In this document: positions 1 to 5,508 of the stretch, one piece after another
Layout: each line of letters starts with the position of its first letter
How positions within the stretch are numbered: position 1 is the first letter of the stretch
Assembly (NCBI GenBank): GCA_900543795.1
Contig: UQSH01000048.1
Coordinates: forward strand, 1 to 11,981
Direction of reading: 5' to 3'
DNA length: 11,981 nucleotides
Source: an uncultured Oscillospiraceae bacterium
GTDB taxonomy: Bacteria; Bacillota; Clostridia; Oscillospirales; Acutalibacteraceae
Notes under the pieces: generated by a model
What the model was told of the DNA's origin: nothing
Databases searched by the model: none
The model's input: only the letters and a program-made list of their open reading frames with translations
Position numbers and translations under genes: made by a program

Positions 1-1
1 A

Positions 2-115
2 TATGATTTTCTGTATTCGCTCGGAGTTTTGCTCATTTCAATTCGTGTTACGATTATGTTAATAATTGCGTTGCAATTAATGAAATATTTGTGTAAGTTC
101 ACAAGAGATAATTGA
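2..115 (+). CDS. C-terminal end of a possible membrane protein (partial)
   Basis: A reading frame open from the window edge encodes about 37 residues and stops with TGA at 113-115. It contains a hydrophobic stretch (SLGVLLISIRVTIMLIIALQ) followed by a short basic tail ending CKFTRDN, as expected for the last transmembrane helix of an integral membrane protein. No start codon is available inside the window, and no family can be named. The next gene's promoter begins only 8 nt after the stop, so this would be the last gene of its transcription unit. Another frame is also open over much of this AT-rich stretch, so it could be chance. Confidence 0.4.
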   Translation, partial: YDFLYSLGVLLISIRVTIMLIIALQLMKYLCKFTRDN

Positions 116-122
116 ATTTTCA

Positions 123-151
123 TTGAAAAATTAGGAATATTGTGATATACT
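123..151 (+). promoter_or_regulatory. Sigma-A promoter with extended -10 for the phosphodiesterase gene
   Basis: The -35 TTGAAA (123-128) is followed by a 17-nt spacer and the -10 TATACT (146-151). A TG at 143-144 makes this an extended -10. Transcription should begin near 158, giving a leader of roughly 110 nt before the ATG at 271. The leader holds a GC-richer patch (186-240) without a convincing gene. Confidence 0.75.
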
Positions 152-270
152 GATATATGTACTTAATTATATTTTTTTATAAATGATGCGATAGCCGGTT
201 CAAAGTTGTCGTCAAAGCCTGTCGACACGGAGCATCCGTTTGTATAAGAGTAATAAGAGAGGGAAAGATT

Positions 271-1293
271 ATGAAAACGATGGAAAAGAAACGCTTCGGC
301 GTAGGAAAGATTATACTTTGTATATTGGCGTGTATTATTTTTATTTTTGCTTTGGGCAAGGTGGTTTTTATTAATTGGCATTCAAGCCCTGAAAACATAA
401 TGAAATTCGATACGGATAACAAATACATAAATAATTCCTCAACACCGTATGTCAGTGCTCACAGAAGCGGTGGCGGAATCGAACCTGAGGAGTCAATGAT
501 TGCATTTGAGAATTGCATTGAAAATCCTGATTTTAATGTTGATGTTTTCGAATTTGATTTGCATATCACAAAGGACGATGTTCTTATTTTGCTTCACGAC
601 GACACTCTTGAAAGAACAACCGATTGCGAAAGTGTTTTGGGTGTTGCCGATGCTGCACCTGAAAACTATACATACGACGAACTGCGCCAGCTAAACATCG
701 GTGCAAAATTTGAAAATGAAAACGGTGAAATGCCCTATGCCGATATTCCACAAAATGATTTGCCTAATGAGTTGAAAATATTAAGAGTTGAGGACATCCT
801 TGATTATCTTATGGCACACGGTGATTTTGATTATATTATCGAAATCAAAAACAGTGGAGAACTTGGCTGCAAGGGAGTAGATATTCTATATGGAATTTTG
901 CAGGAAAGAAATCTGCTTGACGATGTGATTTTCGGCTCATTCCACGAGGAGGTTTCGCTCTATGTTGATGAGCATTATCCCGACTTGAAGCGAAGCGCAA
1001 CCATAAAAGAGGTTTTGAGCTTCTTTTCTGCGGCTATTAAAAATGACAAAGACTTTGAAGCAAATTATGTTGCGCTCCAGGTTCCGTACAATATGCCGTG
1101 GAGAATAGCCGCAAATCTCGGTACGGCAAGAATGATTAACTATGCCCACGAGCATAATATCGCCGTTCAGTATTGGACAATAAATGACGAAAAGCAACTC
1201 GAATATCTCGCATCAATCGGTGCCGATTGTATTATGAGCGACTACCCCGACAGGCTTTACGAAATAATCCACGAAAGCGATAATAATAATTAA
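271..1293 (+). CDS. Membrane-anchored glycerophosphodiester phosphodiesterase
   Basis: The 340-residue protein belongs to the GDPD family, which hydrolyses glycerophosphodiesters to glycerol 3-phosphate and an alcohol in lipid turnover. Residues 13-34 form one hydrophobic segment after a basic start, so the catalytic domain (about 60-335) is probably outside the membrane. Family landmarks are AHR at 63-65, acidic EPEES at 71-75, EFDLHITKD at 94-102, HDDTLERTT at 109-117 (H109 being the expected catalytic histidine), EIK at 191-193, YWTIN at 301-305 and SDYPD at 323-327. The usual HRG reads HRS, and the usual PENT reads PEES. The ATG at 271 is preceded by a purine-rich AGAGAGGG about 7 nt upstream. 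The gene appears monocistronic, with its own promoter at 123-151 and a terminator at 1312-1350. Substrate specificity cannot be read from the sequence. Confidence 0.88.
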   Translation: MKTMEKKRFGVGKIILCILACIIFIFALGKVVFINWHSSPENIMKFDTDNKYINNSSTPYVSAHRSGGGIEPEESMIAFENCIENPDFNVDVFEFDLHITKDDVLILLHDDTLERTTDCESVLGVADAAPENYTYDELRQLNIGAKFENENGEMPYADIPQNDLPNELKILRVEDILDYLMAHGDFDYIIEIKNSGELGCKGVDILYGILQERNLLDDVIFGSFHEEVSLYVDEHYPDLKRSATIKEVLSFFSAAIKNDKDFEANYVALQVPYNMPWRIAANLGTARMINYAHEHNIAVQYWTINDEKQLEYLASIGADCIMSDYPDRLYEIIHESDNNN

Positions 1294-1311
1294 AAAAAGA
1301 ATAACCAAATG

Positions 1312-1350
1312 AAAACCGAGATTCTCATTTTTATTGAATCTCGGTTTTCT
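1312..1350 (+). terminator. Rho-independent terminator after the phosphodiesterase
   Basis: A perfect 13-bp stem (AAAACCGAGATTC, 1312-1324, with its complement at 1336-1348) encloses an 11-nt loop. The descending arm ends in TTTT followed by CTTGT. It starts 19 nt after the stop codon of the phosphodiesterase gene. Confidence 0.9.
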
Positions 1351-1388
1351 TGTAAAACAACTTTTTTCAGCCATTTTTAAACATATTG

Positions 1389-1526
1389 TCAGATTGTCAG
1401 TAAGTCTTTCCAATTTTCAGGAAATCCCATTAACTCAATTTGTACATATTCATAATTATCAAACAGGTTTTCGATTTCGTCAACAAAATAATTCCAATGT
1501 TTGTATGAAAATAACCATTTCGATTT
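1389..1526 (-). pseudogene. C-terminal remnant of an Abi_2-family (AbiD/AbiF-like) protein
   Basis: The minus strand encodes about 45 codons without a start, ending in TGA at 1389-1391. The peptide contains HWNYFVDEIENLF followed by MGFPENWKDLL. That pattern (a helix with a leucine-rich end, then MGFPxxW near the terminus) matches what I know of the C-terminus of Abi_2-family abortive-infection proteins, which are usually about 300 residues. Upstream on the coding strand the frame is closed by a stop only three codons before the recognisable part, at the edge of the duplicated block 1518-1705, so the first ~85% of the gene is missing. The call rests on motif recognition in a short peptide. 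Confidence 0.55.
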
Positions 1527-1705
1527 TCAAAATCCATAGATTTATGCCTGATTTTTGGTGTCTCTCAAGTGTCTCACTAAAGATTTTATCATATTTTAAC
1601 AAGCCGAAAAATATAGCTATTTTAGGCTATTTGTAGCAATTTTGGGACAAAAAAGAGCAGAAACAACTGAATTTCAGCGATTTCTGCTCTAATTGGCAGA
1701 GGTAT
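1518..1705. repeat. Copy 1 of a ~188-nt block lying next to a tRNA-Gln 3' end
   Basis: This block is repeated in the same orientation at 6001-6189. The best-matching parts are 1571-1612 against 6054-6095 (40 of 42 identical) and 1657-1689 against 6141-6173 (32 of 33), with looser similarity between. Both copies start with TTTCGATTTTC and finish at the 12-nt TGGCAGAGGTAT, the start of a minus-strand tRNA-Gln 3' end. Here the tRNA match stops after those 12 nt; at 6178 it continues into a complete tRNA. Confidence 0.8.
1654..1690 (-). terminator. Minus-strand terminator next to tRNA-Gln remnant A
   Basis: Arms AGAGCAGAAA (1654-1663) and TTTCTGCTCT (1681-1690) pair perfectly over 10 bp, and the minus-strand transcript continues into six T residues (1653 to 1648). 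The loop contains a small second inverted repeat, CTGAA/TTCAG. It lies just past the 3' end of the tRNA-like remnant at 1694, as expected for a tRNA terminator. Confidence 0.7.
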
Positions 1706-1720
1706 GAGAACCTGCCTTGC
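1694..1720 (-). pseudogene. Decayed tRNA-Gln 3' end (remnant A)
   Basis: On the minus strand this reads AGGTTC, then ATACCTCTGCCA. These are the start of the T loop and the acceptor end of the tRNA-Gln at 6178, with about eight bases of the T arm lost. The rest of a tRNA is not recognisable upstream. The identical 12-nt acceptor end (1694-1705) and the matching terminator downstream show it derives from a tRNA-Gln copy. Confidence 0.5.
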
Positions 1721-1809
1721 AATATGCAAAGCAGAACCTCGGCGTTCGCAGGCTTTGCCTGCTCGTCTAATAGGATTCTTCGAATCCTTAATTTCTTTCA
1801 AGAAAGAAA
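1712..1809. repeat. Cluster of small hairpins between two tRNA-Gln remnants
   Basis: Four short inverted repeats follow one another: TTGCA/TGCAA around 1717-1730, GCAGGC-TTT-GCCTGC at 1748-1762, AGGATTC-TTC-GAATCCT at 1772-1788 and TTTCTTTC-AA-GAAAGAAA at 1792-1809. A fifth, the terminator at 1811-1834, follows directly. The stretch has no plausible reading frame. AGGATTC/GAATCCT resembles the T-arm sequence of the neighbouring tRNAs, so part of it may be scrambled tRNA DNA. Confidence 0.6.
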
Positions 1810-1810
1810 A

Positions 1811-1834
1811 ACAGACACCCTAATAGGTGTCTGT
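1811..1834 (-). terminator. Minus-strand terminator next to truncated tRNA-Gln B
   Basis: ACAGACACC (1811-1819) pairs perfectly with GGTGTCTGT (1826-1834) across a 6-nt loop. On the minus strand the hairpin is followed by TTTTCTTTCTT. It sits 8 nt beyond the CCA end of the truncated tRNA at 1842 and was presumably that tRNA's terminator. Confidence 0.8.
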
Positions 1835-1841
1835 TCCTCTT

Positions 1842-1885
1842 TGGCAGAGGTATAAGGATTCGAACCTTAAATAACGGAGTCAGAG
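1842..1885 (-). pseudogene. Truncated tRNA-Gln, 3' 44 nt only (att-like repeat B)
   Basis: These 44 bases are identical to 6178-6221, the 3' part of the complete tRNA-Gln(CUG), in the same orientation. The copy runs from the first base of the anticodon loop, through the anticodon and T arm, to the encoded CCA. Upstream of the loop the sequence diverges at once, so there is no D arm or 5' acceptor strand and no functional tRNA can form. This is the classical form of the displaced tRNA 3' end left at the far end of an element integrated into a tRNA gene. Confidence 0.85.
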
Positions 1886-1940
1886 CCGCACAATGCTTCA
1901 TATAAAATGCCCATTTCAAGCACGTTTCAAGGCTCTCGTA

Positions 1941-1960
1941 TCTCTCAAATGTCTCTGTGA
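1941..1960. repeat. 20-nt repeat, copy 1 (possible integrase arm-type site)
   Basis: The 20 bases TCTCTCAAATGTCTCTGTGA recur exactly at 5952-5971. Related versions lie at 1561-1577 (TCTCTCAAGTGTCTCAC) and 6045-6060. On the minus strand each contains a doubled GAGACA-like unit about 4-5 nt apart. Two copies sit 33-55 nt from the 5' side of a tRNA-Gln sequence and two sit about 120 nt from a 3' side. Arm-binding by an integrase is inference. Confidence 0.55.
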
Positions 1961-2082
1961 ATTTTTTTCGAATCTTTTGCCTCTAAATATTCGATTTTAA
2001 TACTACGAATTACAGTGCAAATCGTATATGTCTTACTCATTAGAGCACATACAAGGCATAATATCAACAAGAGATTTATAAA

Positions 2083-2105
2083 AAATAATTAGACTAGGGG
2101 TAGCC
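2083..2105 (-). repeat. Inverted hairpin element, left copy
   Basis: The 18 bases at 2088-2105 are the exact reverse complement of 5648-5665; extended to 23 nt, one mismatch appears. On the minus strand, 2085-2112 folds into a 12-bp stem (two G-T wobbles) around a CCCC loop: ATAATTGGGCTA, CCCC, then the other arm. The RNA-competent strand is therefore minus here and plus at the right copy. No transposase is nearby. Confidence 0.6.
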
Positions 2106-2435
2106 CAATTATTTATGCTATAACAATTAAAAAGTTTGTCAAACAACAAAAGTGGTAATTTCTCTTTATGTTGCCTTTGTGCATTTGATATCGATTTATT
2201 TATATTTGAAAATGAAAAAACATTCGCTAGCGGCATACCAGAGTATGTGATATATAGTTATTATGCCGAAAAGTTATAGCTTTATATTTCAAATTGGAAA
2301 TTGATTTACAGTATTTGTTTGAAAGATTATTCCGATTTAAGTAAGATTTCTTTACAAAAAGAATAAAAAGGAATAAAATATAAAATACAAATATTGAATA
2401 AATTTATTACGCTTAGAGTATAAAGAAAAGAAAAT

Positions 2436-2456
2436 ATGATAGATTTACATACACAT
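2436..2456 (+). pseudogene. Possible first codons of a broken PHP-domain gene
   Basis: An ATG at 2436 begins MIDLHTH, the canonical opening of PHP-domain phosphoesterases, where the two histidines bind metal. After this the frame runs into the antisense of the truncated ABC-F gene, meets no PHP sequence and soon stops. The upstream AAAGAAAAG is only a weak ribosome binding site. Seven residues are few, so chance is possible. If real, this marks the left break of the 2456-4190 cassette. Confidence 0.3.
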
Positions 2457-2747
2457 AAATTCCCAATCTTCTGCACTTGGACAAACTTCTTGTAGAATTT
2501 CGATGGTCATCCTTTCTTTGTTTTCGATTTTACACGGAAAATAAACAAATTTCTCGTTGCAAATAATTTTACCTGTATATTCGTATTGATTCATAAGTAA
2601 TTTACAAAGAGTAGTCTTGCCTCTTCCATTTCTCCCAACTAAACCCAATTTCCATGAGGTATCCAACTGAAAACTTGTGTTTTCAAAAATATTATCGTAA
2701 CTTCCAGGGTAAGAGAAAGTTAAATTTTCAACAATAATAGCAGACAT
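2445..2747 (-). pseudogene. Truncated ABC-F ribosome-protection protein (Lsa-like N-terminus)
   Basis: The 100-residue product matches the N-terminus of ABC-F proteins, which displace antibiotics from the ribosome and are usually about 490-500 residues. It shows FSYPGSYDNIF (11-21), DTSWKLGLVGRNGRGKTTL with Walker A at 38-45, the EYTGKI segment (56-61), VYFP (68-71) and CPSAEDWEF (89-97). This pattern resembles Lsa/Vga-type resistance members. After DWEF the frame ends within three codons, so the signature motif, Walker B, the linker and the whole second ATPase domain are missing. The ATG at 2747 is chosen because CGGAG lies 11 nt upstream; an ATG at 2789 overlaps the promoter -10 and cannot be used. 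The promoter is at 2785-2813, divergent from the methyltransferase promoter. The remnant is almost certainly non-functional. Confidence 0.8.
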
Positions 2748-2784
2748 ATGTTTTTCAACTCCGTACAATTCGTGCTTTTGTGTA

Positions 2785-2813
2785 ATCATAACATTTTTCT
2801 AATAGATAATCAA
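2785..2813 (-). promoter_or_regulatory. Sigma-A promoter for the truncated ABC-F gene
   Basis: On the minus strand TTGATT (2813-2808) is separated by 17 nt from TATGAT (2790-2785). The predicted start near 2778 gives a leader of about 30 nt before the ATG at 2747. That is too short for a long attenuator, although the missing start codon at 2789 might otherwise have suggested a leader peptide. Confidence 0.6.
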
Positions 2814-2843
2814 GTAAATCAAAATTTATTTCAAAAGAATTTA

Positions 2844-2872
2844 TTGACAACAATGTATTCTTACATTATTAT
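2844..2872 (+). promoter_or_regulatory. Sigma-A promoter for the RlmN/Cfr-like gene
   Basis: A consensus -35 TTGACA (2844-2849), a 17-nt spacer and -10 TATTAT (2867-2872) precede the ATG at 2911 by about 40 nt. A second possible -10, TATAAT at 2884-2889 with TTACAT 17 nt upstream, overlaps the leader. The strength suggests constitutive expression. Confidence 0.75.
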
Positions 2873-2910
2873 AAATATATTAGTATAATAAGAGAGTTGA
2901 GAAAATAATT

Positions 2911-3918
2911 ATGCCAAAATTCAAAAAGGAAAACCCAATAACAGAGGAAATGATTTACAAGGATCCTTTTAACTACACATTAAAAGATATTTCACCAATT
3001 CTTGGAGAAAAAAAGGCAAATTCGTTTTACAAATCGATTTATCGTGCAAGAAATTTCAAACCTTATAAAACCATTAAAATAGTTGATATTTTCAACGGTG
3101 GAGACACTAGAAAATATGCATTTAAATTAAATGATGGATATTGTATTGAAACTGTATGTATAAAAAGAAAGACAGGAACAACTATATGTGTAAGTACTAT
3201 GGTGGGATGCCCTGTGGGTTGTTATTTTTGCGAATCAGGTAGCAATGGATTTGTGAGAAATTTAACAGCATCTGAAATAGTTCAACAGGTGCTATTAGTA
3301 AAAGAACGAGTTAATAGAATAGTTTTTATGGGGATGGGAGAACCATTGTTGAATTATGATAACCTAATAAAATCTATTCATATATTAAGGGATCGAAATG
3401 GATATAACTTTCCAACTGATGGTATCACCATTTCCACAGTAGGTCCCTTAGCTCAATTAAAAAAGCTTAGAGAAGAACACATAAAGATCCAATTCACTTT
3501 ATCACTACATGCTACAAACCAAAATACTCGAGACAAAATCATTCCTCATATGAAGAATAATGACATTAACGAGGTTGTTGAAGCAGCATTGTCTTATTCG
3601 GAAAGACATAATAGAAAAATCACTATTGCGTATCTGTTAATTCCAGGAGTAAATGATAAACCGAATGATGTTAGACAACTTGCTAAATGGTTTAGAAATA
3701 AAAATGTCATGATTAATCTATTGCAGTACAATGATACTGAGTGTAGTAGAATCCAACGTCCAAACAAACAACAATTGACTGTTTTCAAAAACAAATTACA
3801 AGAAAAAGGGTTGGATGTTACTATTAGAGAATCGCGTGGAAACAAAATAAATGCAGCTTGTGGGCAACTTGTTAGTTATCATAACAAGAAACGTTCTATG
3901 TCTGATAGAAATGAGTGA
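2911..3918 (+). CDS. RlmN/Cfr-family radical SAM rRNA methyltransferase
   Basis: This intact 335-residue protein has the full catalytic apparatus of the family, which methylates an adenosine in 23S rRNA (A2503; C2 for RlmN, C8 for Cfr). C100, C104 and C107 form the CxxxCxxC site for the iron-sulfur cluster. C93, seven residues before the first cluster cysteine, and C317 in AACGQL are the two mechanistic cysteines. GMGEP (141-145), ISTVG (174-178), SLHA (198-201) and PGVND (245-249) are also present. It differs from housekeeping RlmN: the N-terminal part is about 25 residues shorter than in E. coli RlmN, CESG replaces the usual CATG, NKINAACGQL replaces the usual acidic form, and IAYLLIPGVND with LLQYND looks closer to Cfr. 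It lies divergent to an ABC-F resistance-gene remnant and overlaps the next frame. Chromosomal RlmN is normally elsewhere, so an acquired ribosome-modification role is plausible but not proven. Confidence 0.85.
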   Translation: MPKFKKENPITEEMIYKDPFNYTLKDISPILGEKKANSFYKSIYRARNFKPYKTIKIVDIFNGGDTRKYAFKLNDGYCIETVCIKRKTGTTICVSTMVGCPVGCYFCESGSNGFVRNLTASEIVQQVLLVKERVNRIVFMGMGEPLLNYDNLIKSIHILRDRNGYNFPTDGITISTVGPLAQLKKLREEHIKIQFTLSLHATNQNTRDKIIPHMKNNDINEVVEAALSYSERHNRKITIAYLLIPGVNDKPNDVRQLAKWFRNKNVMINLLQYNDTECSRIQRPNKQQLTVFKNKLQEKGLDVTIRESRGNKINAACGQLVSYHNKKRSMSDRNE

Positions 3919-3961
3919 TAAAAATCAAGTTAAATCTGAAAAATGCCGAAAGGAATGTGTT

Positions 3962-4228
3962 ATGAGGTTTTCTGATATGCATATTCATTCTACTTTTTCT
4001 TCAGATGGAAAATCAAGTATGAATGAGCATTGCGAAATAGCAAAACAAAAAAAATTAAAATCGATATGCTTTACAGAACATGTTGATCTTAATGATAAAG
4101 AAATAAATTTGGGAAAAATGATTAATAAAAGTTCACAATTATTTAATGTTGATGAATATTTCAATGAGATTGATAATATGAAAAAAAGATATTTGTTGCT
4201 TCAACATTTTCCATTCTGTCAATTCTGA
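3962..4228 (+). pseudogene. Truncated PHP-domain phosphatase (histidinol-phosphatase-like)
   Basis: The 88-residue product opens as a PHP-family phosphoesterase of the HisJ/HisK type. It shows DMHIHSTFSSDGK with metal-ligand histidines H7 and H9, then ICFTEHVDL (35-43) and FNVDEYFNEIDNMKKRY (61-77), features of a roughly 260-residue enzyme. After MKKRY the similarity stops near 4190, where antisense of the WYL regulator begins, and the frame closes with a junk tail. All later metal ligands are lost, so it should be inactive. The ATG at 3962 is chosen for the ribosome binding site AAAGGA 8 nt upstream. An in-frame ATG at 3911 overlaps the methyltransferase stop and would add 17 residues. It probably shared a transcript with the methyltransferase. 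Confidence 0.75.
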
Positions 4229-4856
4229 ACACAACAGGATAACCGTTTTCAATATCTCTTGCATACGCAATAAGGTAAAAATAAAATTCATTAAATATAA
4301 TTGAAACAGGCTTAACAATCTTTTCTGTTTTCTTGCCGTCCTGCCTTGTGTAATTGAAAGATATAACCCTATGCTCAGTGATGTATTTTGACAATTCCCA
4401 AATAGGAGTAAGCAATGCTTGATTATGCTGAAGCGGGATATAATTAAACAATTCGGACTTGATAATTTGCTGAGCAATATGCCTGTCAGCAGGACTAATC
4501 TGCATTATCAATTTTTCAATGAGTTGAGTAAGCTCATTCTTATTAAAGGCTCTGCTTTCCAAAAGTATCTTGCACATAGCAAGAGCCTCTTCGTTAGTCA
4601 TCCATTCCCGTTCCAACCGAACAAGATAGTAGCAGTTTTTTGATTTATCATATCTGATTGATGTGTCAAGCTCATCAATATGAGTTTCGGCTATGTATGC
4701 TCGCAGGTCATCAATGTCACGCTGAATAGTTTTGCTTGAAACGCCGAATTCGTTTGCAAGACTCTCCTTAACAACCTCCTCGCCCTTATTCAGCCTTTCA
4801 TATATGTTCAAAAGCCTAAAGCCTTTGTTTGTACCAAAATCAAAATAATTGTTCAT
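4161..4856 (-). CDS. HTH-WYL transcriptional regulator, C-terminus clipped
   Basis: This 231-residue regulator has an N-terminal winged helix-turn-helix (about 13-55, with VSSKTIQRDIDDLR as recognition helix) and a WYL domain (about 146-222). The WYL triad reads FYL (193-195), and RIDRM (211-215) matches the family. WYL proteins usually run to about 300 residues with a further C-terminal domain. Here similarity ends at ENVEATN, and a 10-residue tail is read from the PHP-gene junction, so activity is uncertain. The ATG at 4856 is chosen because GAGGTG lies 9 nt upstream; the in-frame GTG at 4868 is part of that binding site. It is divergent from the small membrane protein at 5004, and two inverted repeats in the shared region are candidate binding sites. 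The extended -10 at 4878-4883 probably drives it. Confidence 0.85.
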   Translation of the reverse strand: MNNYFDFGTNKGFRLLNIYERLNKGEEVVKESLANEFGVSSKTIQRDIDDLRAYIAETHIDELDTSIRYDKSKNCYYLVRLEREWMTNEEALAMCKILLESRAFNKNELTQLIEKLIMQISPADRHIAQQIIKSELFNYIPLQHNQALLTPIWELSKYITEHRVISFNYTRQDGKKTEKIVKPVSIIFNEFYFYLIAYARDIENGYPVVFRIDRMENVEATNIFFSYYQSH

Positions 4857-4877
4857 TTTATTTATCACCTCAATCTC

Positions 4878-4886
4878 ATTATAGCA
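4878..4886 (-). promoter_or_regulatory. Extended -10 element of the WYL regulator
   Basis: On the minus strand, TG, one base and TATAAT (4883-4878) form an extended -10. No good -35 is found at normal spacing; operator 1 (4895-4910) occupies that region. The predicted start near 4872 gives a 15-nt leader. Confidence 0.55.
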
Positions 4887-4894
4887 TAAAAGAT

Positions 4895-4910
4895 GGACAA
4901 AATCTGTACC
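4895..4910. promoter_or_regulatory. Candidate WYL operator 1
   Basis: The inverted repeat GGACA-N5-TGTAC matches operator 2 (4930-4944) in the pattern RGACA-N5-TGTMC. The two sites start 35 bp apart. This one covers the -35 region of the WYL gene, consistent with autoregulation. The assignment to this regulator is inference from position. Confidence 0.5.
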
Positions 4911-4929
4911 TCTAAAAAATTTTTATGAT

Positions 4930-4944
4930 AGACATTTCCTGTCC
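4930..4944. promoter_or_regulatory. Candidate WYL operator 2
   Basis: AGACA-N5-TGTCC, a near-perfect inverted repeat, ends 11 bp before the -10 TATAAT (4956-4961) of the downstream gene and covers its -35 region. That promoter lacks a recognisable -35, so the regulator could act as an activator or a repressor there. Confidence 0.5.
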
Positions 4945-4955
4945 AAGTAAACCTC

Positions 4956-4961
4956 TATAAT
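4956..4961 (+). promoter_or_regulatory. -10 element for the small membrane protein
   Basis: A consensus TATAAT lies 42 nt before the start codon at 5004. No -35 resembling TTGACA is found 16-18 nt upstream; the position is filled by operator 2. This is the appearance of a regulator-dependent promoter. Confidence 0.5.
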
Positions 4962-5003
4962 GAAATCAGGATAAAATCCTAAATGAATTTTTGGAGGTAC
5001 ATT

Positions 5004-5480
5004 ATGAAAATCATTAACTTACTAAAGGAAAACAAAAAGGCAAGAATAATTCTTGCAGTTGTAGTAGGGATTATTGCAATCATTTCCATTGCTTCTGCAA
5101 AATCTTCAGGTCCGGATATTAGCAAGGACCTTGTTAAGATGTACAGCAATGATGCGCAAATGCTGATTGACGGCAGCTATTCCGGAGAAACATATAAAAA
5201 TGCGAAGAAGAATGTTGAATGTGTATTCAAGGGTGATTCAAAGAAATTTAATTTTTACGGAATTGTTGTTGAGATAAGCTACAAGCAATACAATGCTGCC
5301 AACGATGATTGGGAAGACGGCTCGTATAATGTTTTCTATTATATCAATCAGCCTAAGGGCGAGAAGACCTATGAACAGATAAGCAAGGATACTTACGTTA
5401 AAAGAAGCGGAGATGCCTACAAAGCAGCAATTAAGATTATAAAAGGAATGATTCAAACCTATAAAAACAATGATATGTAA
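5004..5480 (+). CDS. Small membrane-anchored protein of unknown function
   Basis: This 158-residue protein is not recognised. A basic start (MKIINLLKENKKAR) is followed by one hydrophobic segment (about 13-32), then a polar domain rich in Lys, Asp and Tyr (34-158). There is no lipobox cysteine; the only cysteine is C73. The arrangement indicates a single-pass protein with the domain outside the membrane, or a secreted protein. A GGAGG at 4992-4996 lies 7 nt before the ATG at 5004, favouring it over the ATG at 4983. A terminator follows 28 nt after the stop, so it is a single-gene unit. Its promoter region carries both candidate WYL operators, so it is the obvious target of the divergent regulator. 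The ordered alternation of aromatic and charged residues at 81-115 suggests a folded beta-rich domain. Confidence 0.75.
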   Translation: MKIINLLKENKKARIILAVVVGIIAIISIASAKSSGPDISKDLVKMYSNDAQMLIDGSYSGETYKNAKKNVECVFKGDSKKFNFYGIVVEISYKQYNAANDDWEDGSYNVFYYINQPKGEKTYEQISKDTYVKRSGDAYKAAIKIIKGMIQTYKNNDM

Positions 5481-5508
5481 AGCATTGAAATAAATATTAG
5501 GACTGTAT

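Larger units (their letters stand above)
1886..2435. other. AT-rich gene-free stretch
   Basis: No convincing gene is present. It holds a 20-nt repeat (1941-1960, identical to 5952-5971), one copy of a hairpin-forming inverted element (2083-2105) and long AT-rich filler. A minus-strand frame (2033-2236, 67 codons) and a 31-codon minus-strand frame ending near 1946 lack ribosome binding sites and family resemblance, so I do not call them genes. Confidence 0.5.

Noticed and set aside
163..428. Minus-strand frames over the phosphodiesterase leader, and a plus-strand peptide ending DTEHPFV at about 167-247
   Set aside because: They overlap the promoter leader and the start of a well-supported gene, and lack ribosome binding sites, start codons or family resemblance.
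1334..1636. Plus-strand 100-codon frame after the phosphodiesterase terminator
   Set aside because: It is antisense to the Abi remnant and the tRNA-adjacent repeat, starts inside the terminator and has no ribosome binding site.
2033..2236. Minus-strand 67-codon frame
   Set aside because: AT-rich, no ribosome binding site, no recognised motif, and it spans the hairpin element.
2748..2789. Upstream ATG giving a 114-residue ABC-F fragment
   Set aside because: The ATG overlaps the predicted -10 box; the internal ATG at 2747 has a ribosome binding site and the usual family N-terminus.
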